A program made the position numbers and the translations under genes. The notes beneath the pieces were generated by a model. That model had not been told where the DNA came from and searched no databases. It saw only the letters and a program-made list of their open reading frames with translations. From Amphibalanus amphitrite (Eukaryota; Arthropoda; Thecostraca; Balanomorpha; Balanidae), in contig NW_024882042.1 in NCBI RefSeq assembly GCF_019059575.1, positions 186,001 through 250,000 of the forward strand: a DNA stretch of 64,000 bases, given 5' to 3'. Positions 11,506 to 23,100 of the stretch are shown here, one piece after another; positions within the stretch are counted from its first letter, which is position 1, and each line of letters opens with the position of its first letter.

Positions 11506-13639
11506 AGCGTGCCGCTCTATGTGACACTGCTAGCAGCCACACTGCTACACCCGGCTCTTAACGATTATTCTGTCACACTTAAAAAAACGAAGCGTTTCAG
11601 AGCTTGGACCTATATAATTGGGAAAAATAATAAATGTTGGCAATGGTGGCCCTCGCTGGTGTGATGACTAAGCACGTAAACAGGGCTACTGGTGGAAAGA
11701 CATGGGGAAAATCAAAGTCATATTCAATTGATAAAAAATCACAAAAATAATTGCGCCACTTCTCGTAACAGTGCGACAACTGACAAGCAAGGTCAAACAT
11801 CTCAACCAAGGGCTCCGCCACCGGGGAGGGGGGACGGGGGACATGTCCCCCCAATCAAAATGTTGAGGGGACATACTCAACATTTTTGTCCCCCCCCCCC
11901 CCCTAATCGACTCTGCTGCTGGTAGATAAATCGACTCTTCTTCCTAACACCGAAAACAGAACATAGGTACCAAGATTCTCCGAAGAAAAAAAAAAATGAT
12001 GAAAATCTTATGAACCTGTCGTCGGTAACTATATTGTCGCTGTGTTTTATTTTCTGTTATGGGGGCCACGGATTTCAGTTTTCTTTTAGAAGCCCATATC
12101 GACAGGCGTTTTTTCGTTAGGTAAATCAACGGGAGTCTTACTGATGACTGTTCGCAATCACACGCGCTGTGAGAAAATCACGGTCGCGGTGGGCGGGACC
12201 GGCGCTGCCACCTTCGGTGACCGTGCCACGATCGCGGTGGATGCGACCTGCATCACTGCCTCTGGCGGCGCAAGGCTCGCTGCAACACCACGTGCAGCGG
12301 CGGTGAGGACCGAGGCCGGAACCGTGGTGAGACCGTACCGCCCGCACGCACCGGCCAGGCGGCATGGTGTCGCAACCTACGCACTGGCCACTGACCGACC
12401 TTCGCCCGACCTCTCGGGACGTGACGATGAACCCGGAACGGAGCGCGAGGAGATGACTTTCGCCCGACCCTGGGGCCGCGGTGGCGAGACCGGCCCGGCG
12501 CGCGAGGTCACGACTTTCACGCCGCACAGCTGCGCCACGTGAAGTGCGCGCTTCTCCGACGTTTAGAACATGTAGTTTTTATATTTATGTGCTTAGCCCT
12601 GCAATGGAACAAGCTTTTTCTCCTGTAGCTCTGTATAGCCAACAAAAAAGCAGACTAACAAAGGAGCAGACCTGGAATGCGGATCGCATTATTTCTTGTG
12701 TGAAATATATTACGACGTATTACGGTAAATACGAGCGTAATGACTTATTGCAGGACCGATCCTCACGGACTGCATGATTTAGGTATTGTACTTCACAGTG
12801 TTCGATATGCCAGGTTCTAAGCTGATGTATGTATGTCGCCGTGGCGCGGCAGTGTTTTCTTCACTGCGCGTGTAGCGGGTAACATTGCGACTGTCTGCCT
12901 ATTGCCTAGTAACTGTACTTTTGCTGTACTTGAATCTAATCTCATGTCTATAATAGCCTGTAATGTAATATACCTGTTCCAAGACAAAGCAAATTCTTTG
13001 TAGTTGGTAACGTTCGCGTCTCAAAGAGACGAATGCTAGTTTAGAAGTTGGGCTAAAAATAAACTTTCATACTCCTAAACAAACAACCTGCTCAGCAGAC
13101 GCTTCACGCGTGAAGCCAAGCTGGCAAAGTAAAACATAAAATTCACAAATGCAAAGATAAGAGACATGAAAATGTCTCGTGATGTCAAATGTCCGAAAGT
13201 ACCCCACCCGTGGGGTAAAGTCAGGCAGAGGGTGGGGCAGCTTAAGACGGTCGGGGGACCCCTCGTTATGTTACAGTTTCATTGGTTATACCTATGGCCT
13301 TGGTTTCATTCAGTCACAATGTGATTTCATTGTATTGATGCCAAAACGTCACACACGTTCAATATCAACCCTTTCACTACCATGGGAGACAAAACCTTGC
13401 TCTGGGAACTCCCCGTCCTCCTCCCCATACACACACGCCCGTATACCAGCCTAAATATTAAATGCCTACCAATCTAAAAATGCATTCATTTGTAGTAATA
13501 CATTTTTAGATGCGTAGTTTACCATTTAACCATAATGTACCATCTTCATACCATTTACTATCTGATGTTAGCTTACAGATAGTCCGATGCATCCCCACGT
13601 CCAACTGCCCGAAGCATCTCATCACGCCCCGAAAACATA
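11506..13639. other. Gene-free stretch
   Basis: No gene is supported. A CpG-rich patch at 12144-12542 is open on both strands but has no recognised domain or splice partner. A region near 11820-11920 has two inverted GGGGACAT/ATGTCCCC-like segments and a C-run. The rest is AT-rich and featureless. Confidence 0.55.
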
Positions 13640-14831
13640 TTAACCCGGCCGGGCCCGGGGGGTAATCCCAACCACCGCAGCCCGGGGGGGGGGCGTTTTT
13701 CGCCCCCCCCCTGTCTAACTCCGTAAATAAGGGAGTTACGGAAACAAAAGCGATACCAAACGAAAGGTCCTTACGAGACGATTCTAAAGCACCTAAAATT
13801 TTTGACCTCAGGTCAATTTTCAAGGTCAGAGGTCAAGGTCAAAGGCCAAAACCGGCACATGTGTAGTGATCTCAAAGTAAGCCTTCTAGAGGATGGCAGG
13901 ATGCATCAAACCGGCAAAATTGGGTATCAAACGAAAGAAGAGAATCTGAGGATTCCGAATATGTGCTCAAAATCAAAGGTCAAGGTCAAGGTCACGCTCA
14001 CAATTGACCTCAAACTTTGCACTTTTTCGTACATCTTGCGTGCTAACTTCCAAGACGTTTTGAAATGTTTGGAGGCTTATCAGTTCCCTATTTGTGGTTC
14101 ATCTTACGATACAAGGCTGCTCAAAGGTCAAGGTCACAGAAGAGTATCCTTGCTAGAGGCTATTTCACTAATTCAAGTTAGTAATAATAAATAAGACAAT
14201 TTTGCCATCCGGAAGCTCTAAATAAAGCCTTAGAGGAAAATGGATGCCAGATTCGTGATCAGCGGGTACAAATCCATCGTAACCGACCTTTCATGTGTCA
14301 AGGTCAACCAAAGGTCATTCGAGGTCACATGAGGTCAACATAAAATTTGACCTTTTCCAAACAAAATATATATCATTCGACGCGGCTTGACACGGCGAAT
14401 GCGATGGTACCACTGCCGTAGCTCTAGGACCATTTTTGTTGAAGTTATTTGCGAAAAACTAAAACCACATTTCGGGGTCGTTGACCTGACCTCTGACCTC
14501 AGGTCACCAAAACTATTTTTCTATTTTTCTCTAGGTCAAACGCTACACAACCGTGCTCGTAATTTGTCTTTATCTCTAAAACTCTATTTTTAGCAGCTAT
14601 TTGAAGTTCGCGTCTGTGACGCCGAAGTTTGCCTTGCAGGGGTCTAGAAAAATCGACCTTGTGACGTCATCAAGGGGGCTAGGTCAAAAAATTTTACTTC
14701 AGTAGATGTCAAATTGATGGGGAGAAAAGGTACTGAAAGTTTCGCTTCCCTATCCCTAAGCGTTCGGGAGCTATCGCAAAAATTCGCCAGGGGGGGGCGA
14801 AAAACGCCCCCCCCGGGCCCGCGAGGGTTAA
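13640..14831. mobile_element. TTAA-flanked, GGTCA-rich element A
   Basis: Bounded by TTAACCCGGCCGGGCCC on the left and GGGCCCGCGAGGGTTAA on the right. Just inside lie inverted G-runs around GCGTTTTTCGCC and GGCGAAAAACGCC. The interior is non-coding and dense in GGTCA and TGACC, including TCAAGGTCA. TTAA next to termini starting CCC is the piggyBac arrangement, so this is probably a non-autonomous piggyBac-type element. No transposase is seen, and the superfamily call is inference from the ends. Confidence 0.72.
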
Positions 14832-14939
14832 CTTGCGACTCGTGAGCAGACGTGAAATCTCACGCACGTAACGTAACAGCCAGGTTTAATTTACATCAAC
14901 CTAGCAATACCACGATTGCAAGGCAAAACAAACAGTCGT

Positions 14940-15178
14940 TCAAGAAAAACTCATATCTAGCGCTGCCACTTTGACATTTTGACCCCTGCGACGTCATCTT
15001 TGACCTGACCTGAAAATGACTATATAATCATTGTAGACCATGTCCGTGAGTACTCTATGCCGTTTACCGCTTGTCTCTATTGCTTCGTTCTCGAGGTCTC
15101 AGGGGGGGGGGAGGGGGGCGGTCAACCACCCCCGGTCGGTTCTATGTTGGCGCGGACCCCCGTCGGTGCGCGGGTTAA
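14940..15178. mobile_element. Terminal fragment of a GGTCA-rich element
   Basis: It ends in GGTGCGCGGGTTAA, like the right end of the intact TTAA elements. Its body (GACGTCATCTTTGACCTGAC, then CATTGTAGACC and TTACCGCTTGTC) matches 62,560-62,720 in the second large inverted repeat. No left end is visible, so it is a truncated copy. Confidence 0.6.
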
Positions 15179-15314
15179 AATGCCGCCAAACTCCTGATTT
15201 GAAGCACAGCACTGTATTGAATGGCCGACCATGAAACGAGCTAATAGTCGACAACACAATCGGTAGAGGAAATCTGTGGAGCAGCTGGTGGAGCGAAATG
15301 AAGCAAATCTGCTG

Positions 15315-15490
15315 CTGGGTGACTGTCCGCTGACTCAGGCCACTGACAGACCGCCAACTGACAGATAGCTGACAGATAGCTGACAAACAGCTGACAGACA
15401 GCTGACAGACAGCTGAGAGACGGCTGACAGACAGCTGACACAGCTGACAGGTGACGGAAGCTGAGAGACTGTTGACAGGCGGCTGACATC
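15315..15490. repeat. GCTGACAGACA minisatellite
   Basis: About 15 degenerate copies of a 10-11-bp motif (GCTGACAGACA, GCTGACAGATA). Frames through it are artefacts. Confidence 0.88.
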
Positions 15491-15869
15491 TGTAACCCTG
15501 TTGACATAACAAAACACCGAAACCCTTGACGAGTTAAGGGAGAATGGTGCGAGTTGTATCACCGGTTCCAGTACGGTATAGCCGTCTGGCACTCATACAT
15601 GCACGCCTTTCCATATACCTATGAAAACAAAACATTGCGCCTGTGGCCACTCAATGAAACTTCGCTGGGCTGAAACTTCCTTCAGCCGACACAAACGTAA
15701 AAAGTAGAAACTGTCCTTGGCACAAGTAAAACAATCTGTGAAATTCGCGTGCATCTCAGTGCAAAAGAATAAAAACATTTTTACGCAAAGCTTGTCCGTA
15801 AACGCAAACGGTTACGGACAAATGTTACACAATGACACTCGAAAATAGACTACCGATCGGTCTCTGCGG

Positions 15870-16140
15870 CCGTCTGGCGGGGCGCGCTCGGCAGACGCTC
15901 GGCCGGCCGGCCCGGGGCGGACTGGAGCAGACGCTGCTCGGACGCTGCCTAGACCGGCCCGGGGCGGACTCAGCAGACGCTGCTCGGACGCTGCCTAGAC
16001 CGGGCCGGGGCGGACTCGGAGCAGACGCCGCTCGGCCGGCCCGGGGCGGACTGGAGCAGACGGCCGGTCGGACGCTGCCTAGGGCGGGCCGGGGCGGACT
16101 CCGGCAGACGCCGGTCGGACGCTGCCTAGACCGGGCCGCC
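15870..16140. repeat. GC-rich ~60-bp minisatellite
   Basis: Four to five imperfect units around GGACGCTGCCTAGACCGG and GGGGCGGACTCGGAGCAGAC. The Arg/Gly/Asp-rich frame (15832-16263) is judged a by-product of the repeat. Confidence 0.8.
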
Positions 16141-16201
16141 AGCCGCCCCAGCTCCGCGCCCCGATATACACCCGTTCACGATGGACTGCACCCGCCCTCC
16201 T

Positions 16202-17548
16202 CACGGTTCGTCGGAAGGTCATCTCAGGCTCAAAAGAAACGATATATACCATTCGAAAGCTGACGGTGAGCTGAATCCAAAATTGTAATCTTTATCAAAA
16301 TCGATCGATGGCTTTTTTTGAAAATTGCGGCTTTGTAAAAACTTTATAATTTTTTATTCAACGGGCTGTCCCGGACATTCTTGAAAACATAATCATGTAT
16401 TTTTGAGTTCCAGTGAAAGCTAAACGCCAAAAGTACAATATTTAGCGAAGCAATATTTCCTAACATTAATATGCGTCTCCCACAGCCGACAATAAGGCGC
16501 AGTCACACTGCTCAGTGTCACGATGGACCAAAGTCGGCCACACAGAAGCGTGAAATGACCCTTATCGACTCGCAGACCCGGCGCTCTCGGCCCGCCTGAC
16601 CAGCCACGGAAAGAACGTTCGGCTCTCGTTCTACTAAATGAATGTCATATTTGTCAGTTTAACTGTCCACATCGCTATTAAAGTTATTCAGGATACCTGT
16701 GAGGAAAATTCATTGTTCTGCTTGATTTACAACATGCTTTACTTTACATTTTTCTTATACATGTTTTGTTCCATTCAGCTGCGCTCAGTGCCCGCGCAGG
16801 TGAAGTGAGCGGGGTTTCACTGTCAGAGGCTGTACTGGTGACAGCTGCTCGGCCGTGCGACCGGTCAAAGGTTACCCTGCCCCGCCGGGCGCTACCCCCA
16901 CTCCACCCGAGCTGAGGCCGGTGCAACCTCTGACATTTAAGCGCGGCCAATTTTCCTTATTTGGGCATGATACCAAGCTCAATTGAGCAAAGTAGACATG
17001 AACAAATGCAAATTAATGCATGATGTGAAGATGACCGAGCAATGAATCTTCTGGCTCATGTATCCTGAATAACTCAAGTACCGACTTGAATCGTTAAACT
17101 AACAAATATGACGCCCGTTTAGTAGAACGACAGCCGAACCTCCTTGCCGTGGCCGGTCAGGCGGGCCGAGAGCGCCGGGTCTGCGAGTCGATAAGGGTCA
17201 TTTCACGCCTCTGTGTGGCCGACTTTGGTCCATCGTGACACTGAGCTGTGTGACTGCGCCTTATTGTCGGCTGTGGGAGACGCATATTAATGTTAGGAAA
17301 TATTGCTTCGCTAAATATTGTTCTTTTGGCGTTCAGCTTTCACTGGAACTCAAAAATACATGATTATGTTTTCAAGAATGTCCGGGACAGCCCGTTTAAT
17401 AAAAAATTATAAAGTTTTTACAAAAACGCGATTTTCAAAAAACGCCATCGATCGATTTTGATAAAAATTACATTTTTGGATTCAGTTCACCGTCAGCTTT
17501 CGAATGATATATATCGTTTCTTTTGAGCCTGAGATGGCCTTCCGACGA
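16202..17548. repeat. Large inverted repeat, ~535-bp arms
   Basis: The left arm, about 16202-16737, pairs with the right arm, about 17015-17548. Outer ends are CACGGTTCGTCGGAAGG and CCTTCCGACGAACCGTG. Blocks such as GGGCTGTCCCGGACATTC and CTGCGAGTCGATAAGGGTC can be followed along both arms with scattered mismatches. The spacer is about 280 bp. No coding region is seen. It could be a foldback-type element or a source of long hairpin RNA. Its right edge lies about 40 bp from the LINE target site. Confidence 0.85.
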
Positions 17549-17707
17549 ACCGTGTCCTGGTAGTGCACCGCGGCGACTACGTCCCCGACCTGGTCCGACC
17601 TTCACCATCTCCAATCGCCCGGGGCAGCGGATGCCCACCAGCGGGACCGGGTGCCGCGCCAGGGGGGCCGATGGCCGGTCCCCCGCAGCGGCCCCGGCCC
17701 GCGCTGA

Positions 17708-19425
17708 ATGAATAGCCTGGCGCCCCCCGCCGCCGACACGGGCGGCGGGGTCACGGGCGGCCGGAGCGGGGGAGGTCGCCGCAGTAGGAGGGCTAAGAAG
17801 AATCGCCGCTACAGAAGAAACTGCCGTGTCCGAAGCCGCCTGCTCATACTGAGCTGGAACGCGGAGGGTCTCCGGAAGAAAACGCTGGAGGTTCAACGTT
17901 GGCTGTCGGACAACAAGGTAGACGTGGCGGTGATCCAGGAGGCCCAGCTGCCGGCGAAGAAAAACATCGCCCTCCCTGGTTTCCAGATCGCCTCGGTCGC
18001 CCGTCGAGTGCGAGGGCGTAGAACAGACGGCCCTGTGAAAGGAGGGGACGTTGTAATATACATCCGGGACGGACTCAGCTTCACCAGACTTGAGGACCGC
18101 CCACTCGACGCCTCCGACGACAGCACAGAGTGGTGTGGTGCCCGACTGCTCCTCCCACCTAGTCAACATTCTAGTCAACCGACCACCATCGACATCCATA
18201 ACATATACAGGCCGCCCATCCGTACGGGCGAGAGCGACGAGAGGGAGGACAGGTTCGCCCTCACTCTCAGACCCACTTCAGACTGCATTATCACCGGGGA
18301 TTTCAACGCGCATCACCCGAGGTGGGACCACCAGTGTGACGACGCGGATGACGTCGGCCGCCGCCTGGCCGCCTGGTGCGAGGCCGGGGACTGGTCTGTC
18401 CTCAACTCTGGCGCTCCGACCCACGCCGACTACAGGGGGAACACCGGAGCCCCAGACGTCACCGTCTGCACGCGCGGCCTTGCGAGGAGGTGTGCGTGGT
18501 CTATCGGGGATGACCTCGGCAGTGACCACCTACCGCAACTCGTCGAGGTCGTGTGCCACGGCGGCCGGCCGCGGCGCATCCGGAAAACGAAGTGGGCCTT
18601 CCACAAGGCGGACTGGGTCGGATTCCGCGACGGCATCGAGCGGACACTCGAGACGAGCTCACCCCCGCCGGGCGCCACCACCGAGCAACTCCTGGCAGTG
18701 TTTAGCCAGACGCTGTTAGCTCACAGTGTGGAGATGATCCCGCGGGGCGCGCGAGCCGACCCAAAACCGTGGGCCCTGGACCCGGAACTTGTGCGGGCCG
18801 TGGCGGAGCGCCGGGAGGCGAGAGACGCCATGCGAACGGATCGTTCCCGGGAGGCGAGGGAACGGTGGCTGACGGCTAAGCGCCATGCCGCCATCACTGA
18901 AGACAAAGCCAAGACGCGCAGCTTCCGCGACTTTGCCACAACAACGCTGAACAAGCCGACCAGCATCGGCCTGGTGACCAAGGTGCTGCGCAAGATGGAG
19001 GGGTCGGTGCAGGCTTGCCCCGGCCACGCTCTCCAAGGGGACCATGGCCTTGCCGTGGAGGACCTTGAGAAGGCGACCTCCTTCGCGCGAACCTACTCAC
19101 GGGTCAGCCGGCAAGTCCGGTCGAGGAAGTTAGACCGCAAGGTAAAACATGAACTGATTCAACGCAGCCGCCCCCCGTGCACTGCCTGCGCGGGGGAAAG
19201 AGAGGACGCCAGCTGCTGCGGACCGTTCTCCACAACAGAGATGGATATCCAGCTGCGGAAGCTGCGCAACAAGAAGGCCCCAGGACCAGACAACATCTGC
19301 GCGGAGCACCTGAAGCACCTCGGCCCCACCGCCAAGGCCCTGCTCCTGCGCCTCATCAATCAGTCCTGGCTGAGGGGGGAGGTCCCGGCAGACTGGCGAA
19401 GAGCCGTCATCGTGCCGATCCCCAA
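17708..19425 (+). CDS. LINE ORF, 5' part: AP endonuclease and start of RT
   Basis: Met at 17708 directly follows TGA. A basic N-terminus (residues ~19-43) precedes an APE-type endonuclease. Visible motifs are SWNAEG (Asn51), IQEAQ (Glu78), ITGDFNAHHPRWD (Asp198, Asn200) and the terminal GSDHLP (Ser272-Asp273-His274), so the catalytic set looks complete. This enzyme nicks target DNA to prime reverse transcription. A linker runs to about residue 505, where RT block 0/1 begins with RNKKAPGPDN. The frame is cut by the LTR element after VPIPN at 19425. On the other side, from 29387, the protein continues in the same frame once the insertion and one CCAA copy are discounted. Confidence 0.9.
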
Positions 19426-20127
19426 TGTAAGGGCAAAATTTAGCGCGACGCGTACGTCGGTGAGGAGCGGCGGGCCGGAGTACCAGAGTGCGTGTGAGGC
19501 CAGTCCGCCGTGCGATAGCCTCCGGCGGGAAAGGCGTGCCCGCCGGGTGAAAGGCAGCGGCTGGCCGGCACCTGGGACTCGCGGACCCGTCTCTCGTGGC
19601 ATTTGCCAGTGCGGTGTCGTCGGGGCAACACCTTTCGGTAAGCGAACTTTTCCCTCCCCCCCCCTAAATTAATGCCGCAGCGCCCAGGCGCTGCGGAAGT
19701 CCCCGACAAATGTCCTGGATTTCATTTGGCTTTCCGACCCGCCGCAAATAGCGGTGGGCACTCCCGTTTATATCCAGGACAGTCTCACCTAAATTATATT
19801 CGTCGGCGCGGCGCGTAGCGTGAATGAGTGTGCGTTTGGAGGTGTGATATGGGTAGTGTGCGTGAGCGTAAGTGTGTGAACCATAAATGCCCCTGGTCTA
19901 ACGATACGAAAATACAGCGTAATGGAATGTGAGCAAAATATTTCATTGGGGGAATGGCAGATGCCGGGCTGATCCACGGTGAACGTGAACGAACAATCAT
20001 ACGGGCCGCTTAGTTTAATACACCCGGGTGGCAGGCGGGCATTGTAGAGTAACTTTGATCAGCGTAATGTCTGTACATGGGGGGAACCATTAAAAGGTTG
20101 CAGGTTCCGATGCGTGAAACCCCTACA
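19426..20127 (+). repeat. 5' LTR (702 bp)
   Basis: Begins TGTAAGGGC and ends CCCCTACA (TG...CA). Essentially identical to 28680-29382, differing by about one base of length in a C-run. It contains short open frames without known domains. Confidence 0.93.
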
Positions 20128-20133
20128 TAAAAA

Positions 20134-20151
20134 TGGTGCATCGGCCGGGAA
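20134..20151 (+). promoter_or_regulatory. Primer-binding site, tRNA-Gly
   Basis: TGGTGCATCGGCCGGGAA, six bases inside the 5' LTR, is the exact complement of the last 18 bases of arthropod tRNA-Gly including CCA. The tRNA sequence is from memory. Confidence 0.85.
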
Positions 20152-23100
20152 ATCTTTCCCATCGGAGGTCCGGACGCCCGAAGTGCACCTCCCGCCGCAA
20201 TCTGTGATACTCGATGGTAATAATTCCGCTCCCGACATTGGTGTACATCGGCGCCCGGGTGGTAATTGCCGCCTCCGGGCCTTCGTTGCCGGTGTTCAGC
20301 ACAACGGAGGGCCTGGCTCCCCGGGGGAACCCGCCGCATCCCTCCTCCTTTGTCGTAGTGTAGGTCGATGGGAGGTCTGGACAATACCCGGTATTGCAGA
20401 GGCGCGGGGTCAAAGGGCAACGAGGTGGGCGGCTATTTCCGCTCCCTTGGAGATGGTTACCGGTCGTGCTGTTCTTACTTTTGGCTTCAATATCTTGTGT
20501 AAATCTTTGCTTCCGTACTTTTCGTCACGTTCACACGCGTGAATCAGCCCATTAAAGGGGGGTATGGGGGGACAATTTGCCACCGCAATAATGAGATGAG
20601 AGATGAGGGCAGTCGGTTCGCGCGAGACCGTCGGAGATCGGGGATGAGATCGACGGCGTTCGGCGGTGCGGAAGAGTTCGCTCGGGCGGAATGGAATCCG
20701 CTTGTACGCGAGAGGAGTGCTCGCGTCGTCGTCGGTCGCGCGCGAGCGTGCAGGTTCGCCCGTTCGGCGGAATCATAGAGTCCGGTGACGAGTCGTCACC
20801 GCTGGTGTGATGGCAACGAGGAGGTCGTCACCGGTGAGTACCGAGGGCCGCGAAATACCCCGGTATTTCAGTGTTACATGTATTGGTGTATGATTGGATC
20901 GTTTGGTGTACAGGTATGTTACGGTTGGTGTGATTGAGTTAGTGCGAACAAGGGTATGTGTGGTCACGAAAAGATGCGGAAAATTGAATTTCATTTATAT
21001 CATTTGTCATCAATTTGCTTTCATCATTATTCATCAATTTGCCTTCATTCATATACCTGATTTAAATATGTAGCAAATTGCTTGTGTCGTCTGCCATTCA
21101 CGCCTCACAATGAGACCATAGAGGCTTGAGACATTTCCTGCCGCGATTACCTGAACAATCGTTTAGACCATAGTGCATTATATCTATATAGTCTTAAGTG
21201 CAGTGCATCTTTGCTGTGCATATTAATCGTAACTTAAGATGATAACCGGAATGTCCATGGCTTTACAGAATTTATAGGCAATATCGGTGCAATGGATCGG
21301 GGAAGTTACGATTGGGTGTTTCAGGCAGAGTTTTAAGCGGGGATGACGATCCCTCCCGTAAAGCCGTGCACTCAGTGCACCTTGTGGCGCTGACGAGCTG
21401 TCATCAAGGCGGCACCGAGGCTGTGCGTAGCTTAACGCGGGCAAGCTTAGCTCGGCAGCAAAGCCCTAATCAATTATTATCTCCACCTCGCGCCGAAATG
21501 AGCCTTGCATTCAGGCAGCAACCCTTTAGATCTCCTATGCAAGTTGTCACTTGCAAATTGCCGGGAAACTGTCATAAGTGTGGTCCGAAGGTGTTGCTCA
21601 TAGCTGATGACCCTGGATTCGTGTGATCCCCATTCATCAGCTAACTTTATATGGTACGCAAAGGCAGTGCAACAATGAATTATAAAATCAAGACGTCTGC
21701 AGGTCCAAGAGCACGGCTCGTCCCAAAATTCCCCTTTTCAGGAGGTTAGTGGGCCGAGTGGTGTACGTTACGGAATGAGTCGCATTTCAACGAAAAATCC
21801 GTCGAGCTTCGTCAATGTTTCCGTCTTTTATTCAGGGTAGTGAACAGATCTTACGGTTCATTGCAGTTTCTTCTGATGCAAAACGTTAAATGTCTTGTCA
21901 AATCTTCAATATTATGTTCAAAGTAGTTAATTCCCTCGTTTAATCCATGCATTTTCGCGTTGTCATTTCCTTGCTTAAAACGTGGTAGCGATAACTCAAC
22001 TAAATTCAGTCACGGGCCAGAAACAAGCTCTAAACAGCTTTGATTCCAGGTTTAATGGCAACACTTATTAAAGCAGAAATTCTTGAATGGAGCGCTGAGT
22101 GCTCATTTTAATGTGCCCGCATTTAAATTCCGATGCACAAGTTGGCATATTCAATATTAAAATTACTTTTATAATTAAATTCATTTAGTGATGACGGAAG
22201 AACCCAGTGCCTCTGAACCATTTCATAGCAATTCAGTGAGACGGTATATCTTGAACTATTTTCGGTTTTGCATTGACAAATAATCCGAGGAAATCGATCT
22301 CTCAGGATTTTCAATCCTCTGTAAAATCCTGTCACGCACAGATCATCACTTTGCCGTCAAGTGGAACCTAAATCATCGCTGAAGTAATTTAATTTGTTCT
22401 GCATAGACGAGCAAAACATGTGTTTATTGGCATTTACGCTTCTCGAGAGAGGGCCTCTAGGTAGTTGGATTTTAATGAGGATATTGGAAAGAGTACTTGA
22501 AAATGCACATTAGAGGCAAATACACTTGAATCTACGTGGCGCGGATTCTATCCGTCGCGACTGCACATGATATTTGAGTCTCCAACCGAAGCTGACGGCG
22601 ATTTACGTTCGGTGGGGCCTGACGCATGATGAACGTTTTAATTCTTTCGGCAATTAGGGAATGTAACGGAGCCCCAGCTAAGGCAAGCTTAGAATTGTCC
22701 CGATCATTTTAGGACAGCAGGCGAGACGTGTAGCGGCGCGCGGTGACGCAAAGCCCTAGTTGCTGAGTCGACTCCGTTTGGACTGTCGCTCCAGCAAATT
22801 CAACAGCACGGGCCTATCCCGAGACTTTCCTGGACCGTTTTAGTCTCGGCGCCGTCGTGCGCTGCCACACCAGTAACGGGTGAATTCATATGATGTAATA
22901 GAGCATGTGCCCATTGACAGTTCTCGCGTGTTGTACAATGCATGTTGTTGTATGTACAGCACGGGTTAATTTACTGTGAAGCACGTGTTGTATTTCATGT
23001 CATCATATTCCTGAGCGGTGTGTGGGCGCCCGGTTTAGGCTTCGCTATCATTGGCCCGAGGGCAAATCGGATCCGCCAGATTGCCGATATCCACCTGCTC

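Noticed and set aside
12144-12542. 132-codon frame in a CpG-rich patch, with an overlapping antisense frame
   Set aside because: Both strands are open because of GC content; no recognisable domain, signal peptide or splice partner.
17549-17587. Possible host coding end (HRGDYVPDLVRP) interrupted by the LINE, continuing at 31753
   Set aside because: The frame runs from the inverted-repeat arm across the LINE target site to a stop, but it is under 30 codons, has no recognised similarity and no splice support.
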